Positions 1 through 8,071 of a DNA stretch of 18,461 nt are shown here, in pieces. The DNA comes from JAKZSU01 sp047517485. Lineage in GTDB: Bacteria > Pseudomonadota > Alphaproteobacteria > UBA7887. The notes under the pieces are model-generated. The model did no database searches. It saw only the letters and a list, made by a program, of their open reading frames with translations, and had not been told where the DNA came from. The stretch is from assembly GCA_047517485.1 (NCBI GenBank), contig JAKZSU010000165.1, positions 1-18,461 on the forward strand, in the 5' to 3' direction. Numbering within the stretch: position 1 is the first letter of the stretch; every line of letters begins with the position of its first letter. Position numbers and translations under genes: made by a program.

Positions 1-78
1 CTCCGCCGTCCTCATGCCGCGCTCCTGCTCCGCCAGAATCGCGATGATCTGTTCGGCCGTGAACCGTGATTGCCTCAT
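1..78 (-). CDS. IS3-family transposase OrfA, N-terminal fragment
   Basis: The first 26 codons of OrfA are visible before the window ends. The start MRQSRFTAEQIIAILAEQE is the typical opening of IS3-family OrfA proteins, which carry an N-terminal helix-turn-helix that binds the IS ends. OrfA is normally about 90-100 residues and is joined to the OrfB integrase by a -1 frameshift; none of that is visible here. The ATG at 78 is preceded by AGGAG about 8 nt upstream, which supports the start. The gene is partial because of the window edge, not because of visible damage. Confidence 0.85.
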   Translation of the reverse strand, partial: MRQSRFTAEQIIAILAEQERGMRTAE

Positions 79-138
79 GTCCGTCTCCTCTGTGACGGAC
101 TCTCCTATCAGATGAGGGTACTTTTGGGGCTCAGGTCA
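1..138 (-). mobile_element. IS3-family insertion sequence, left part only
   Basis: This is one end of an insertion sequence that runs off the left edge. Read on the minus strand, the tip begins at 138 with TGACCTGAGCCCC, the TG-start and C-rich layout usual for IS3-family (IS407-like group) terminal repeats. The transposase OrfA starts 60 nt inside the tip. The junction at 138/139 falls exactly where the TRAP receptor reading frame stops matching its family. The other end and the target-site duplication lie outside the window, so completeness cannot be judged. The family call is firm from OrfA; the subgroup is a guess. Confidence 0.85.
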
Positions 139-506
139 GCGGGGATCTTACCGGCCCAATAACCAGCGGTGGTAAAGCCCGCGTCGATCGCGCCGGAGGA
201 GACCGCGTCGAACATTTCCAGCGGCGGCACCAGCGCGCCGGGTTCGAAAAACTGGATCTTCAAATTGCCGCCGGAAACCACATCGACCCGATCAACCAGG
301 CGCATCGCGAGATCGCCCTGGATCGGCCATTGACTGCCGAAAGCGCTGGCCATCTTCAGTTTGACCGCGGCGCCGGACGGGCCGGTGTCAATGGTATCAG
401 TTGCTGTGTCCGCGACCTCGTCGGACCCACTTTGACCCAGGCCAAATACGCCGACCGCGAGCCCCCCGACCGCACCAACTATCAATCCAACAATCCACCC
501 ACGCAT
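139..506 (-). pseudogene. TRAP transporter substrate-binding protein (DctP family), cut by IS
   Basis: This is the N-terminal third of a periplasmic TRAP solute receptor, which delivers organic acids to DctQM permeases. From the ATG at 506 (AAGGGAG just upstream) it has a hydrophobic export segment at about residues 4-22, an acidic/threonine-rich linker to about 45, then a clear DctP domain: KLKMASAFG near 49, the GAL..PLEMFDAV block near 90-102, and the AGYWAGKIPA motif at 114-123. YWAGK-P motifs occur in receptors for monocarboxylates and 2-oxoacids. DctP proteins are usually about 330-370 residues. Here the frame enters the IS after codon 122 and stops at 108-110 after ten foreign residues. 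It is the last visible gene of the minus-strand sugar-acid operon; its 3' part and the permease genes may lie beyond the IS. Confidence 0.85.
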
Positions 507-577
507 GACGTTTGCTCCCTTACCTACCGTTAGCCGGCACAGTACTCTTATCTCGAATTCCGCGAAAGGCGGCGGCT

Positions 578-1318
578 TTACGCGGCGGCGTAGCCGCCAT
601 CGACGATCATTGTCGTTCCGGTGATGAAAGACGCCGCCGGCGAACAAAGAAACACCGCCGCGCCACCAATTTCATCGGCCGTTCCCCACCGCTTCATCGG
701 CGTGCGCTCGATGATCGTCTGATAACGCTCGGGCTGGTTCTCTATCATCGGTCGGGTCAGTTTGGTGTCGATCCAGCCCGGCGCGATGGCGTTGACGCGG
801 ATCCCTTGCGGCGCCCAGGCAATGCCCAGGGATTTAGTCAGATTGGCGACGCCCGCCTTGCTCGCGGCGTATCCGGGCACCGCCGCGGAACCAAAAAAGC
901 TGGTCATCGAGGCGATGTTCAGAATGCAGCCCTTGGCAATCACCAGCTTGCCGAGGCACGCGTAACTCATGCGCAGGGTGCCGATCAGATTGGTGTTGAG
1001 GACGTCGGCGAAATTCTCTGGCCGCACCTCGTTGCCGCCGCGTATGACCTTGCCCGCGTTGTTCACCAGAATGTCGAGGCGCTTGAAATCGCCGAGCATC
1101 TCCTCGATCGCCAGATCATTGGTTACATCGAGCCGGCGCACCGCGAGTTCGCCATGCGGTGTCGCCGTCTCGCACCGCTCGACGCTTTCCTTGGTCCGCG
1201 CGGTCACGGTCACCGTCGCCCCCGCTTGCAACATCGCCACGGCAATGCCGTAGCCGATGCCGCTGGCGCCACCGGTGATCAAGACGTGTTTGTCGCCGAG
1301 ATCGATTTCGTAGGCCAT
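578..1318 (-). CDS. SDR-family oxidoreductase (sugar/aldonate dehydrogenase type)
   Basis: This is a classical short-chain dehydrogenase of 246 residues, the usual length. It has the NAD(P) motif TGGASGIG at 15-22, NNAG at 86-89, and a tetrad of N110, S137, Y150 and K154 (YAASK). The C-terminus, ending in FITGTTMIVDGGY, resembles KduD and gluconate 5-dehydrogenase-type enzymes that oxidise or reduce a ring or chain hydroxyl of sugar acids. The exact substrate is not readable from sequence. It starts 10 nt after the 2-hydroxyacid dehydrogenase stop and precedes the TRAP receptor by 71 nt, so it is probably co-transcribed with both. A role in converting the imported sugar acid into the dehydratase substrate is inferred from context only. 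Confidence 0.85.
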   Translation of the reverse strand: MAYEIDLGDKHVLITGGASGIGYGIAVAMLQAGATVTVTARTKESVERCETATPHGELAVRRLDVTNDLAIEEMLGDFKRLDILVNNAGKVIRGGNEVRPENFADVLNTNLIGTLRMSYACLGKLVIAKGCILNIASMTSFFGSAAVPGYAASKAGVANLTKSLGIAWAPQGIRVNAIAPGWIDTKLTRPMIENQPERYQTIIERTPMKRWGTADEIGGAAVFLCSPAASFITGTTMIVDGGYAAA

Positions 1319-1328
1319 GCGGGCTGCC

Positions 1329-2303
1329 TCAGTCGGGGGCGTTGATGGGGTTGAGAGCGGGCTCGCCGGACAGCACCGCGATCAGATTCTTCGCCGCGAG
1401 ACGCACCATATTGTGGCGAACCTCGACGGTGCCACTGCCGATATGCGGCGTCAGCACGACATTGTCGAGCTCGGCCAAGGCCGGCGCGAAATTCGGCTCG
1501 TTTTCATAAACGTCGAGCGCCGCGCCGGCGATCAGCCCGCCGTTGAGCGCCTCGATCAGCGCCTCCTCCTCGACCACCGGCCCCCGCGAGATATTGATCA
1601 GATACCCATCGTCGCGCATCAACGACAAACGATCGGCGTTGATCATGTGATGGGTCTCGGGGGTGAGCGGGGTCAGCAAGATGACATATTTCGCGCGCTG
1701 CAGAAGCTCGTCGAGCGGACAGTAGGTCGCGTTGGCGTCGGCCTCGAGCGCCGGGTCGAGGCGGTTGCGATTGTGATAGAGGATATCGAGCCCGAAGCCC
1801 TTGGCGCGCGCGGCGACTTGGCGTCCGATCCGTCCCATGCCGATGATACCGAGGGTCTCGCCCTTGACCGTCGCGCCCCAGAACAATTCGAATCCCGAGG
1901 TCTGGAACAGGCCGGCGCGAACGTAGCGGTCGGCCTCGACCACGCGCCGGCCGATCGCCAGCAGCAGTCCCATCGCCATGTCGGCGACCGCATCGTCGAG
2001 CACCCCCGCGGTGTTGGTCACCAGCACGCCGGCCTCGGTCGCCGCCGCGACATCGATATTGTCGGTACCGACCGAGACGCTGGCACAGACTTTGAGTGTG
2101 CCGGCGTTGTCCTCGAATACCGCCCGCGGGACCGGCGCCAAAAGGATGACCAGCCCGTCTTTTCCAGCGGCGCGGGCGACGATTTCTTCTTCGGGAAGAA
2201 TCCCCAGCTCGAACATGTTGGCGTAATCGACATCGTAGTGACGGCCGAGTTCCGCCAACACGTCGTCAGGCGTCCAGCTATGGACGAACACCGATGGCTT
2301 CAT
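1329..2303 (-). CDS. D-2-hydroxyacid dehydrogenase (glyoxylate/hydroxypyruvate reductase type)
   Basis: This is an NAD(P)-dependent D-isomer-specific 2-hydroxyacid dehydrogenase of 324 residues, a normal length. The substrate loop SVGTDNID lies at 77-84, the Rossmann motif GMGRIG at 155-160, and the catalytic residues are R240 (INISRG), E269 (YENEP) and H287 (TPHIGS). Such enzymes interconvert 2-oxoacids (glyoxylate, hydroxypyruvate, 2-ketogluconate) and D-2-hydroxyacids. In this operon it could process the two- or three-carbon hydroxyacid released by the neighbouring diketo-acid hydrolase, or a 2-keto sugar acid at the start of the route. It begins 32 nt after the hydrolase gene stop. Specificity within the family is uncertain. 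Confidence 0.88.
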   Translation of the reverse strand: MKPSVFVHSWTPDDVLAELGRHYDVDYANMFELGILPEEEIVARAAGKDGLVILLAPVPRAVFEDNAGTLKVCASVSVGTDNIDVAAATEAGVLVTNTAGVLDDAVADMAMGLLLAIGRRVVEADRYVRAGLFQTSGFELFWGATVKGETLGIIGMGRIGRQVAARAKGFGLDILYHNRNRLDPALEADANATYCPLDELLQRAKYVILLTPLTPETHHMINADRLSLMRDDGYLINISRGPVVEEEALIEALNGGLIAGAALDVYENEPNFAPALAELDNVVLTPHIGSGTVEVRHNMVRLAAKNLIAVLSGEPALNPINAPD

Positions 2304-2335
2304 CGTTCCCCCTCATTATCCGCACGCGGCGGCGA

Positions 2336-3187
2336 CTAGGTCCGCTGCCAGGCGATCACGTTTTGCTTTTGCTGGCCCAGGCCGTCGATTCCGAGGGTTA
2401 TTACGTCGCCCTTCTTGAGAAATTTCGGCGGCTTGAAGCCCGAGCCCACACCCGGGGGGGTGCCGGTCGAAATCACGTCGCCGGGATTGAGCGGCATGAA
2501 TTTGCTGAGATAGCTGACCAGCTTGGCGACACCGAAAATCATCCTCTTGGTGTTGCCGGTCTGGCAACGCTCGCCATTGACGTCGAGCCACATGTCGAGG
2601 CGCTGCGGATTGGCCACCTCGTCGGCGCTGACCAGCCAGGGGCCGATTGGACAAAAGGTGTCGAAGCTCTTGCCCTTGGTCCAGGTCGGGCCGTGCTCGA
2701 TCTGCCATTCGCGCTCCGAGACGTCGTTGCAAATCGTGTAGCCGGCGACATGGTTGAGCGCGTCTTTCTGGCTGACATTGTCGGCGCGGGTGCCGATGAC
2801 CACGCCGAGCTCGACCTCCCAATCAGACTTTTTCGAGCCCTTCGGCATCATTACGGTATCGTTGGGACCGTTCAGCGAGCTATTGGCCTTAAGGAATACG
2901 ATCGGCTCCTTGGGAATCGGATTGCCGGTCTCCTTGGCATGATCAACATAATTGAGGCCGATGCAGATGAGCTTGCCAGGCGTATTCCAAGGCACGCCAA
3001 AGCGCGGGCGACCCTTGACCAGCGGCAGCCGCTTGGCATTGATCTTGGCGAGCTTGGCCATACCCTTGGGCGACAAAGTGTCGGGCGTGATATCGGCGAT
3101 TTTCTTGCTGAGATCGCGCAATTTTCCGTCGCCATCGATGAGGCCCGGTTTTTCTTTTCCCGGCCGGCCGTATCGTACAAGCTTCAT
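2336..3187 (-). CDS. FAH-family hydrolase, likely 2,4-diketo-3-deoxyaldonate hydrolase
   Basis: This 283-residue protein belongs to the fumarylacetoacetate hydrolase superfamily. The catalytic NYVDHAKE is at 79-86, metal ligands are E124 and E126 (WEVELGVVIG) and D155 (NDVSERE), and the subfamily stretches KGKSFDTFCPIGPW (171-184), RMIFGVAKLVSYLS (215-228) and STGTPPGVG (240-248) follow. These stretches closely resemble 2,4-diketo-3-deoxy-L-fuconate and L-rhamnonate hydrolases, which split the diketo acid into pyruvate and lactate. Ureidoglycolate lyase is the common automatic label for this family, but the neighbouring DHRS6-like SDR favours the diketo-hydrolase role. The start is at 3187, with AGGGAAGGGA upstream. 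A perfect dyad at 3202-3218 sits in the 50-nt gap from the SDR gene. Confidence 0.88.
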   Translation of the reverse strand: MKLVRYGRPGKEKPGLIDGDGKLRDLSKKIADITPDTLSPKGMAKLAKINAKRLPLVKGRPRFGVPWNTPGKLICIGLNYVDHAKETGNPIPKEPIVFLKANSSLNGPNDTVMMPKGSKKSDWEVELGVVIGTRADNVSQKDALNHVAGYTICNDVSEREWQIEHGPTWTKGKSFDTFCPIGPWLVSADEVANPQRLDMWLDVNGERCQTGNTKRMIFGVAKLVSYLSKFMPLNPGDVISTGTPPGVGSGFKPPKFLKKGDVITLGIDGLGQQKQNVIAWQRT

Positions 3188-3201
3188 TTTCGGTCCCTTC
3201 C

Positions 3202-3218
3202 CTGACCGCTGCGGTCAG
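3202..3218. repeat. Perfect 8-bp inverted repeat between SDR and FAH genes
   Basis: CTGACCGC at 3202-3209 and GCGGTCAG at 3211-3218 are exact inverted copies around one central T. The dyad ends 15 nt before the FAH start codon, in the intercistronic gap of the minus-strand operon. In DNA it could be a repressor operator; in RNA it could be a compact hairpin that tunes stability or translation of the downstream genes. No U-run follows, so it does not look like an intrinsic terminator. Confidence 0.6.
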
Positions 3219-3237
3219 ATTGGTGTGGTGAATTGTT

Positions 3238-3963
3238 CTAAATGCTTATTCCGCCGTCGATGGCGATCGCCTGGCCGGTCATGAACTCGGCTTCGTCGGA
3301 CGCCAGATACACGACGAGCTCGGCTATTTCCGCTGCGCGCGCCAACCGTCCCATGGGTTGGCGGTCGATGAACATCGCGCGCGCCGCCACCGGATCGTCG
3401 AACGCATCGATGCGCTCGCCCAACGACGGGGTATCGACGGTCCCCGGACACACCGCGTTGCAGGTCACGCCGGCGCCGACATAGTCCGCGGCGACCGATT
3501 TGGTCAGACCGATCACCGCCGCCTTGGTGGCGCCGTAAGCGGCGCGGTTGGGCACGCCCTTAATATTCGAGGCCACCGAGGCCATGTTGACGATGCGCCC
3601 CGCCTTGTTCTCGATCATGGCGGGCAAGTAAGCCTGGATCATCATCAACATCGAGTCGACATTGATGGTGAACGAGCGGTCCCAGTCGGCACGATCGCAG
3701 TCGAGGATCGAGCCCACCGCGACATAGCCGGCACAATTGAATAGGATATCGACCGGGCCGGTGCGCTCGCGCGCCGCTGTGATCGCATCGGCGTCGGTTA
3801 CGTCCAACGCAAACCCTTCGGCACCCGCGATATCGGCGACTTTTGCCTGATCGATGTCGGTGGCGAACACGCGCGCGCCCTCGCGAACGAAGGCCTCCGC
3901 CGCGGCCCGGCCGATGCCTTGCCCGGCGGCGGTGATCAGCGCGGTCTTGCCGTCGAGTCTCAT
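3238..3963 (-). CDS. SDR, DHRS6-like 2-keto-3-deoxyaldonate 4-dehydrogenase candidate
   Basis: The start is set at ATG 3963 because homologues begin at MRLDGK; the frame stays open further upstream but reads as arginine-rich non-coding sequence. The 241-residue protein has TAAGQGIG at 11-18, D36 indicating NAD preference, N101, S129, Y143 and K147. Its pattern (LDCDRADWDRSF, VASNIKGVPNRAAYGATKAA, VCPGTVDTPSLGERI, FIDRQPMGR) closely follows human DHRS6/BDH2 and bacterial 2-keto-3-deoxy-L-fuconate dehydrogenase. R140, R184 and R201 match the three arginines noted for carboxylate binding in DHRS6. The family oxidises the C4 hydroxyl of 2-keto-3-deoxyaldonates or acts on 3-hydroxybutyrate. The adjacent diketo-acid hydrolase supports the former. 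It is the first gene of its operon; the Shine-Dalgarno (AAAGG, 12 nt away) is weak. Confidence 0.87.
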   Translation of the reverse strand: MRLDGKTALITAAGQGIGRAAAEAFVREGARVFATDIDQAKVADIAGAEGFALDVTDADAITAARERTGPVDILFNCAGYVAVGSILDCDRADWDRSFTINVDSMLMMIQAYLPAMIENKAGRIVNMASVASNIKGVPNRAAYGATKAAVIGLTKSVAADYVGAGVTCNAVCPGTVDTPSLGERIDAFDDPVAARAMFIDRQPMGRLARAAEIAELVVYLASDEAEFMTGQAIAIDGGISI

Positions 3964-4233
3964 GCGTCGGATGTGCCTTTCGTCAGGTGGTCTTTTCGAT
4001 CGCGCGACAGAGGAACGACGGCGAGCGACGGTGCGGCCGACATGTCTTCTCCCTATTTCACTGCGCGTGGAAACCGGCGCGAGACCCCCCACGCCGGCGG
4101 CGCGACAATAGCGGCCAGAGCAAGTTTGCCGCAAGACCCTTGTGCAAACACCGCGACGTAGACCTTGCGCGACACTCTGAATGCGCCTATTTCGAGGCAT
4201 TCATAGAAATAACCGCTATACAGAGGTTGCGAG
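3964..4233. promoter_or_regulatory. Divergent control region between SDR operon and UxaA gene
   Basis: This 270-bp gap separates the minus-strand SDR operon from the plus-strand dehydratase. It has no credible coding sequence. On the plus strand a possible sigma-70 promoter is TTGCGC (4165-4170), 17 nt, TATTTC (4188-4193); both boxes are imperfect. The -10 lies inside the spacer of the inverted repeat at 4175-4206. AGAGG at 4222-4226 is the ribosome site for the dehydratase. No minus-strand promoter was convincing. No regulator gene is present in the window, so a bound regulator would be encoded elsewhere. Confidence 0.5.
4175..4206. promoter_or_regulatory. Inverted repeat, candidate operator upstream of UxaA gene
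   Basis: CTCTGAATGC (4175-4184) and GCATTCATAG (4197-4206) are inverted copies with 9 of 10 positions matching and a 12-nt spacer. Half-site centres are 22 bp apart, two helical turns, which suits a dimeric repressor or activator. It lies 28 nt upstream of the dehydratase start codon and overlaps the best -10 candidate, so binding could block transcription. The regulator family is unknown. Confidence 0.5.
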
Positions 4234-5741
<1,508 letters not shown>

Positions 5742-5760
<19 letters not shown>

Positions 5761-5783
5761 CGAATAATGCCGTGCCGCCAATG
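5742..5783 (+). repeat. Inverted repeat spanning the UxaA stop codon
   Basis: CATTGGCG (5742-5749) and CGCCAATG (5776-5783) are exact 8-bp inverted arms with a 26-nt loop that contains the UxaA stop. It could form a 3'-end hairpin, but no U-tract follows, so intrinsic termination is not supported. Confidence 0.35.
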
Positions 5784-5791
5784 ATTTCGCG

Positions 5792-5820
5792 CCACGCGCC
5801 CTATCTAGTAGGGTGTGCGG
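5792..5820 (+). repeat. RNA hairpin candidate between UxaA and receiver gene
   Basis: CCCTA (5799-5803) and TAGGG (5809-5813) flank a TCTAG loop. In RNA the stem extends outward through G-U, C-G, G-U and C-G pairs to 5795/5817, then after one mismatch through two further C-G pairs. It may close the UxaA transcript or lie in the leader of the receiver gene. There is no U-run. Its position in the only gap over 100 nt on this strand is its main support. Confidence 0.35.
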
Positions 5821-5868
5821 GCAATACCCATTAGCGATCACGCCGGCCTCGGCGGTGGACACGACACT

Positions 5869-6378
5869 ATGAGTTACTATCGGCTAAATCTTCTGAGCGT
5901 CCTGGTGGTGGACGACGACCCCGATATTTGCGCGTTGATCAACGACCTGCTGCGCGCGCTCGGGTTCGGCCGATGCCTGACCGCGGTCAATGGCGAAGTC
6001 GCGATGGCCATCCTCGCCGACTCCGAGGCCACGCCGATCGATTTGGTGATTACCGAGATCGCGATGGAGCCGGGCGACGGCGGCGACCTTCTGCAGTGGA
6101 TTCGCCGCAGCCTCAAAAGCCCTAATCGCTTCATGCCGGTGGTGCTGATGACCGGCCAAACCGAAATGGAAGCGATGCTTCGCATGCGCGACCTCGGGGT
6201 AACCGAAGTGCTCGCCAAGCCGCTCTCCCTCGACCGGCTATGCAGTGTCATCGACGGTTTGATCGCCAGCCCGCGGCGGTTTGTCGAAAGCGGCCGCTAT
6301 TTCGGCCCCGACCGGCGGCGTTTGGAAATTCCCTATCGCGGCGGCGAACGCCGCGATTTGGCGGAGGAAAAGACGTGA
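5869..6378 (+). CDS. Atypical response-regulator receiver protein (Asp to Glu)
   Basis: This 169-residue protein is a single receiver domain with a basic tail. The ATG at 5869 is chosen because the fold begins at once (NLLSVLVVDDD); an in-frame ATG at 5815 would add 18 unlikely residues. The acidic pocket D15-D16-D17, T95 (VLMTG) and K117 (AKPLS) are present. The phospho-acceptor position, normally D in a T-D-I motif, is E63 (ITEIAMEPGDG). The tail at about 137-169 carries GRYFGPDRRR and RGGERR, a charged extension seen on some alphaproteobacterial CheY-like proteins. No DNA-binding domain is present. The stop overlaps the next gene start by 4 nt (GTGA), so it is co-translated with the Hpt-like protein. 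Without the Asp it may be phosphorylation-independent or locked by the Glu. Its partner and pathway are unknown. Confidence 0.85.
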   Translation: MSYYRLNLLSVLVVDDDPDICALINDLLRALGFGRCLTAVNGEVAMAILADSEATPIDLVITEIAMEPGDGGDLLQWIRRSLKSPNRFMPVVLMTGQTEMEAMLRMRDLGVTEVLAKPLSLDRLCSVIDGLIASPRRFVESGRYFGPDRRRLEIPYRGGERRDLAEEKT

Positions 6379-6878
6379 CCCGGCCCGCGGTCCGCTATCT
6401 GCGACCACCGGAATCCTTGCGCGCCAAGGCGACCCGCGATCTCGACGACGTCGCCGGGCTCGATCCCGCCGGCATCGCCGCCGCGGAGGCGGTGCTCGAG
6501 GCGCGCACCACGCATTATCCGCAAGCCGCGCTCACCGATGTCGATATCCTCGACCGCTGTCTGGAGAAAGCGCGGGCAAAAATTGTCGAACGCGCCGGGG
6601 CCTTGGCCAATATCGCGCGCACCGCGAATACCATGCGCTGTCACGGCTCGACTTATGGCTATCCGCTGGTCACCAAGATCGCCTGGTCGCTTTACGAATA
6701 TGCCCGCAAGGCGGTCGGCTCGGAAGAACAGCTCGAGGTCATCGAAGCCCATGCCAAGGCCTTGCGCGCGGTGGTCGGCGAGAGCTTGACCGGCGACGGC
6801 GGCCCGGTCGGGCGCGAGGTCGTCGACAGTTTGCGCCAAGCGGTCGAGGGCGTCCCGGCCGAGCGCCGGCGTACATGA
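6375..6878 (+). CDS. Small Hpt-like helical protein, uncharacterised
   Basis: The GTG at 6375 is taken as start because GGAGG lies 7 nt upstream and it overlaps the receiver stop as GTGA. The 167-residue product is predicted largely helical. Its central block, NTMRCHGSTYGYPLVT followed by KIAWSLYEYARKA (85-113), has a histidine (H90) next to small residues, then a GYPL turn and a second helix. This recalls Hpt (histidine phosphotransfer) helices and a family of alphaproteobacterial proteins with an H-G-x-x-x-G-Y-P-L pattern encoded beside receivers. No kinase, membrane segment or signal peptide is visible. It overlaps the downstream aminotransferase start by 4 nt (ATGA). A phosphotransfer or receiver-binding role is inference; it could be a structural partner with no catalytic histidine. 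Confidence 0.75.
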   Translation: MTRPAVRYLRPPESLRAKATRDLDDVAGLDPAGIAAAEAVLEARTTHYPQAALTDVDILDRCLEKARAKIVERAGALANIARTANTMRCHGSTYGYPLVTKIAWSLYEYARKAVGSEEQLEVIEAHAKALRAVVGESLTGDGGPVGREVVDSLRQAVEGVPAERRRT

Positions 6879-8071
6879 GCGCCAATCCGGTCGCGGCGCC
6901 CGGCCGCGACCCGGCACTGCCGATCCGCGCCAAAGTCAAGCATCTGGCCCATTCGGCGATCCGCGAAATCGCCCATGCCGGCATGGCCGCCGACGACGTC
7001 ATCCCGTTGTGGTTCGGCGAACCGGATCTGCCGACCGCCAAGTTCATCGTCGATGCCAGCGACCGCGCCTTGCGCGACGGTCAAACTTTCTACAGTCATA
7101 ACAGCGGGGTGCCGGCGCTTCGCGAGACCTTGGCGACCTATTCGAGCCGGCTCTACGACCGCGACATCGGTGTCGATCGGATTACCGTCACCTCGGCGGG
7201 GATGAACGCGCTGATGATGATTGCCGAACTGTTGATCGATCCAGGCGATAACATCGTTTCGGTGACACCGCTGTGGCCGAACTTCTTTCGCTGCATCGAG
7301 ATCATGGACGGCGAAGTCCACCAAGTGCCGCTTACCCGATCCGGCGACGGCTGGAGACTCGACCTCGACCGGCTGTTCGATGCCTGCGACGTGCGCACGC
7401 GCGCGATCTGTGTCAATTCACCGAATAATCCGACCGGCTGGATGATGGACTCCGAGACCCAGGCCGCGGTGCTCGATTTTTGCCGCGCGCGTGGCTTGTG
7501 GCTAATCGCCGACGAAGTCTATGCGCGAGTGGTGTTCGACCGCCCGGTGGCGCCGTCGTTTCTCGAACTGGCGACCCCGGAAGACCTGGTCCTGGTGGTC
7601 AACAGCTTCTCGAAAACCTGGGCGATGAGCGGCTGGCGGCTTGGTTGGATCACCGCGCCACAGGCGCTCGAATCGGTGATCGAGAATCTCAACGAATATA
7701 ATGTCGCCTCGCCCAGTACCGGCACGCAGTATGCCGGGATCGCCGCGGTCCGCGACGGCGAGCCCTTCGTCGCCGAATTGGTCGAACGCTATCGTATCGC
7801 CCGCGACATCGTCCAGCAGCGCCTCGGCGCCATGCGACGGGTTCACCTGACTCGGCCCGACGCGGCTTTCTACGCCTTCTTTTCGGTTGACGGGGTCACC
7901 GATAGCCGGGACTTCGCCAAGCAAATGCTCAGCGAACGGAAAGTCGGCCTGGCACCGGGCATCGCTTTCGGCGAAGGCGGCGAGGATTACCTGCGGATTT
8001 GCTATGCCAAGACGCCCGAGCTTCTGGGGGCCGCGTTCGATCGCCTGGAGCCCGTGCTCGACCGCCGATGA
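6875..8071 (+). CDS. PLP-dependent class I/II aminotransferase
   Basis: This 398-residue fold-type I aminotransferase transfers amino groups between an amino acid and a 2-oxoacid. Key residues are N185 (NSPNNPTG), D213 and Y216 (ADEVY), the PLP lysine K247 (SFSKTWAMSG), R255 (GWRLGW) and the substrate-carboxylate arginine R374 (YLRICYA). It resembles the aspartate/aromatic aminotransferase group with broad specificity, and the substrate cannot be assigned. The ATG at 6875 forms an ATGA overlap with the preceding stop, and its own stop overlaps the TsaC start the same way. It is translationally coupled in a run of four genes with no obvious common function. Confidence 0.88.
   Translation: MSANPVAAPGRDPALPIRAKVKHLAHSAIREIAHAGMAADDVIPLWFGEPDLPTAKFIVDASDRALRDGQTFYSHNSGVPALRETLATYSSRLYDRDIGVDRITVTSAGMNALMMIAELLIDPGDNIVSVTPLWPNFFRCIEIMDGEVHQVPLTRSGDGWRLDLDRLFDACDVRTRAICVNSPNNPTGWMMDSETQAAVLDFCRARGLWLIADEVYARVVFDRPVAPSFLELATPEDLVLVVNSFSKTWAMSGWRLGWITAPQALESVIENLNEYNVASPSTGTQYAGIAAVRDGEPFVAELVERYRIARDIVQQRLGAMRRVHLTRPDAAFYAFFSVDGVTDSRDFAKQMLSERKVGLAPGIAFGEGGEDYLRICYAKTPELLGAAFDRLEPVLDRR

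Noticed and set aside
1317..2339. Plus-strand open frame of 340 codons
   Set aside because: It mirrors the D-2-hydroxyacid dehydrogenase, whose catalytic residues are all present on the minus strand.
2451..2460. Run of seven G after three C, possible slippage tract in the FAH gene
   Set aside because: It encodes the conserved TPPGVG motif in frame; a seven-base tract in a GC-rich gene is common and nothing else suggests phase variation.
3964..4200. Upstream extension of the DHRS6-like SDR by 79 residues
   Set aside because: The added residues are arginine-rich and unlike any SDR; the family start MRLDGK is at 3963.
6281..6874. Upstream extension of the aminotransferase frame by almost 200 codons
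   Set aside because: The extension is arginine-rich shadow sequence of the receiver and Hpt-like genes; the ATGA overlap at 6875 fits the real start.
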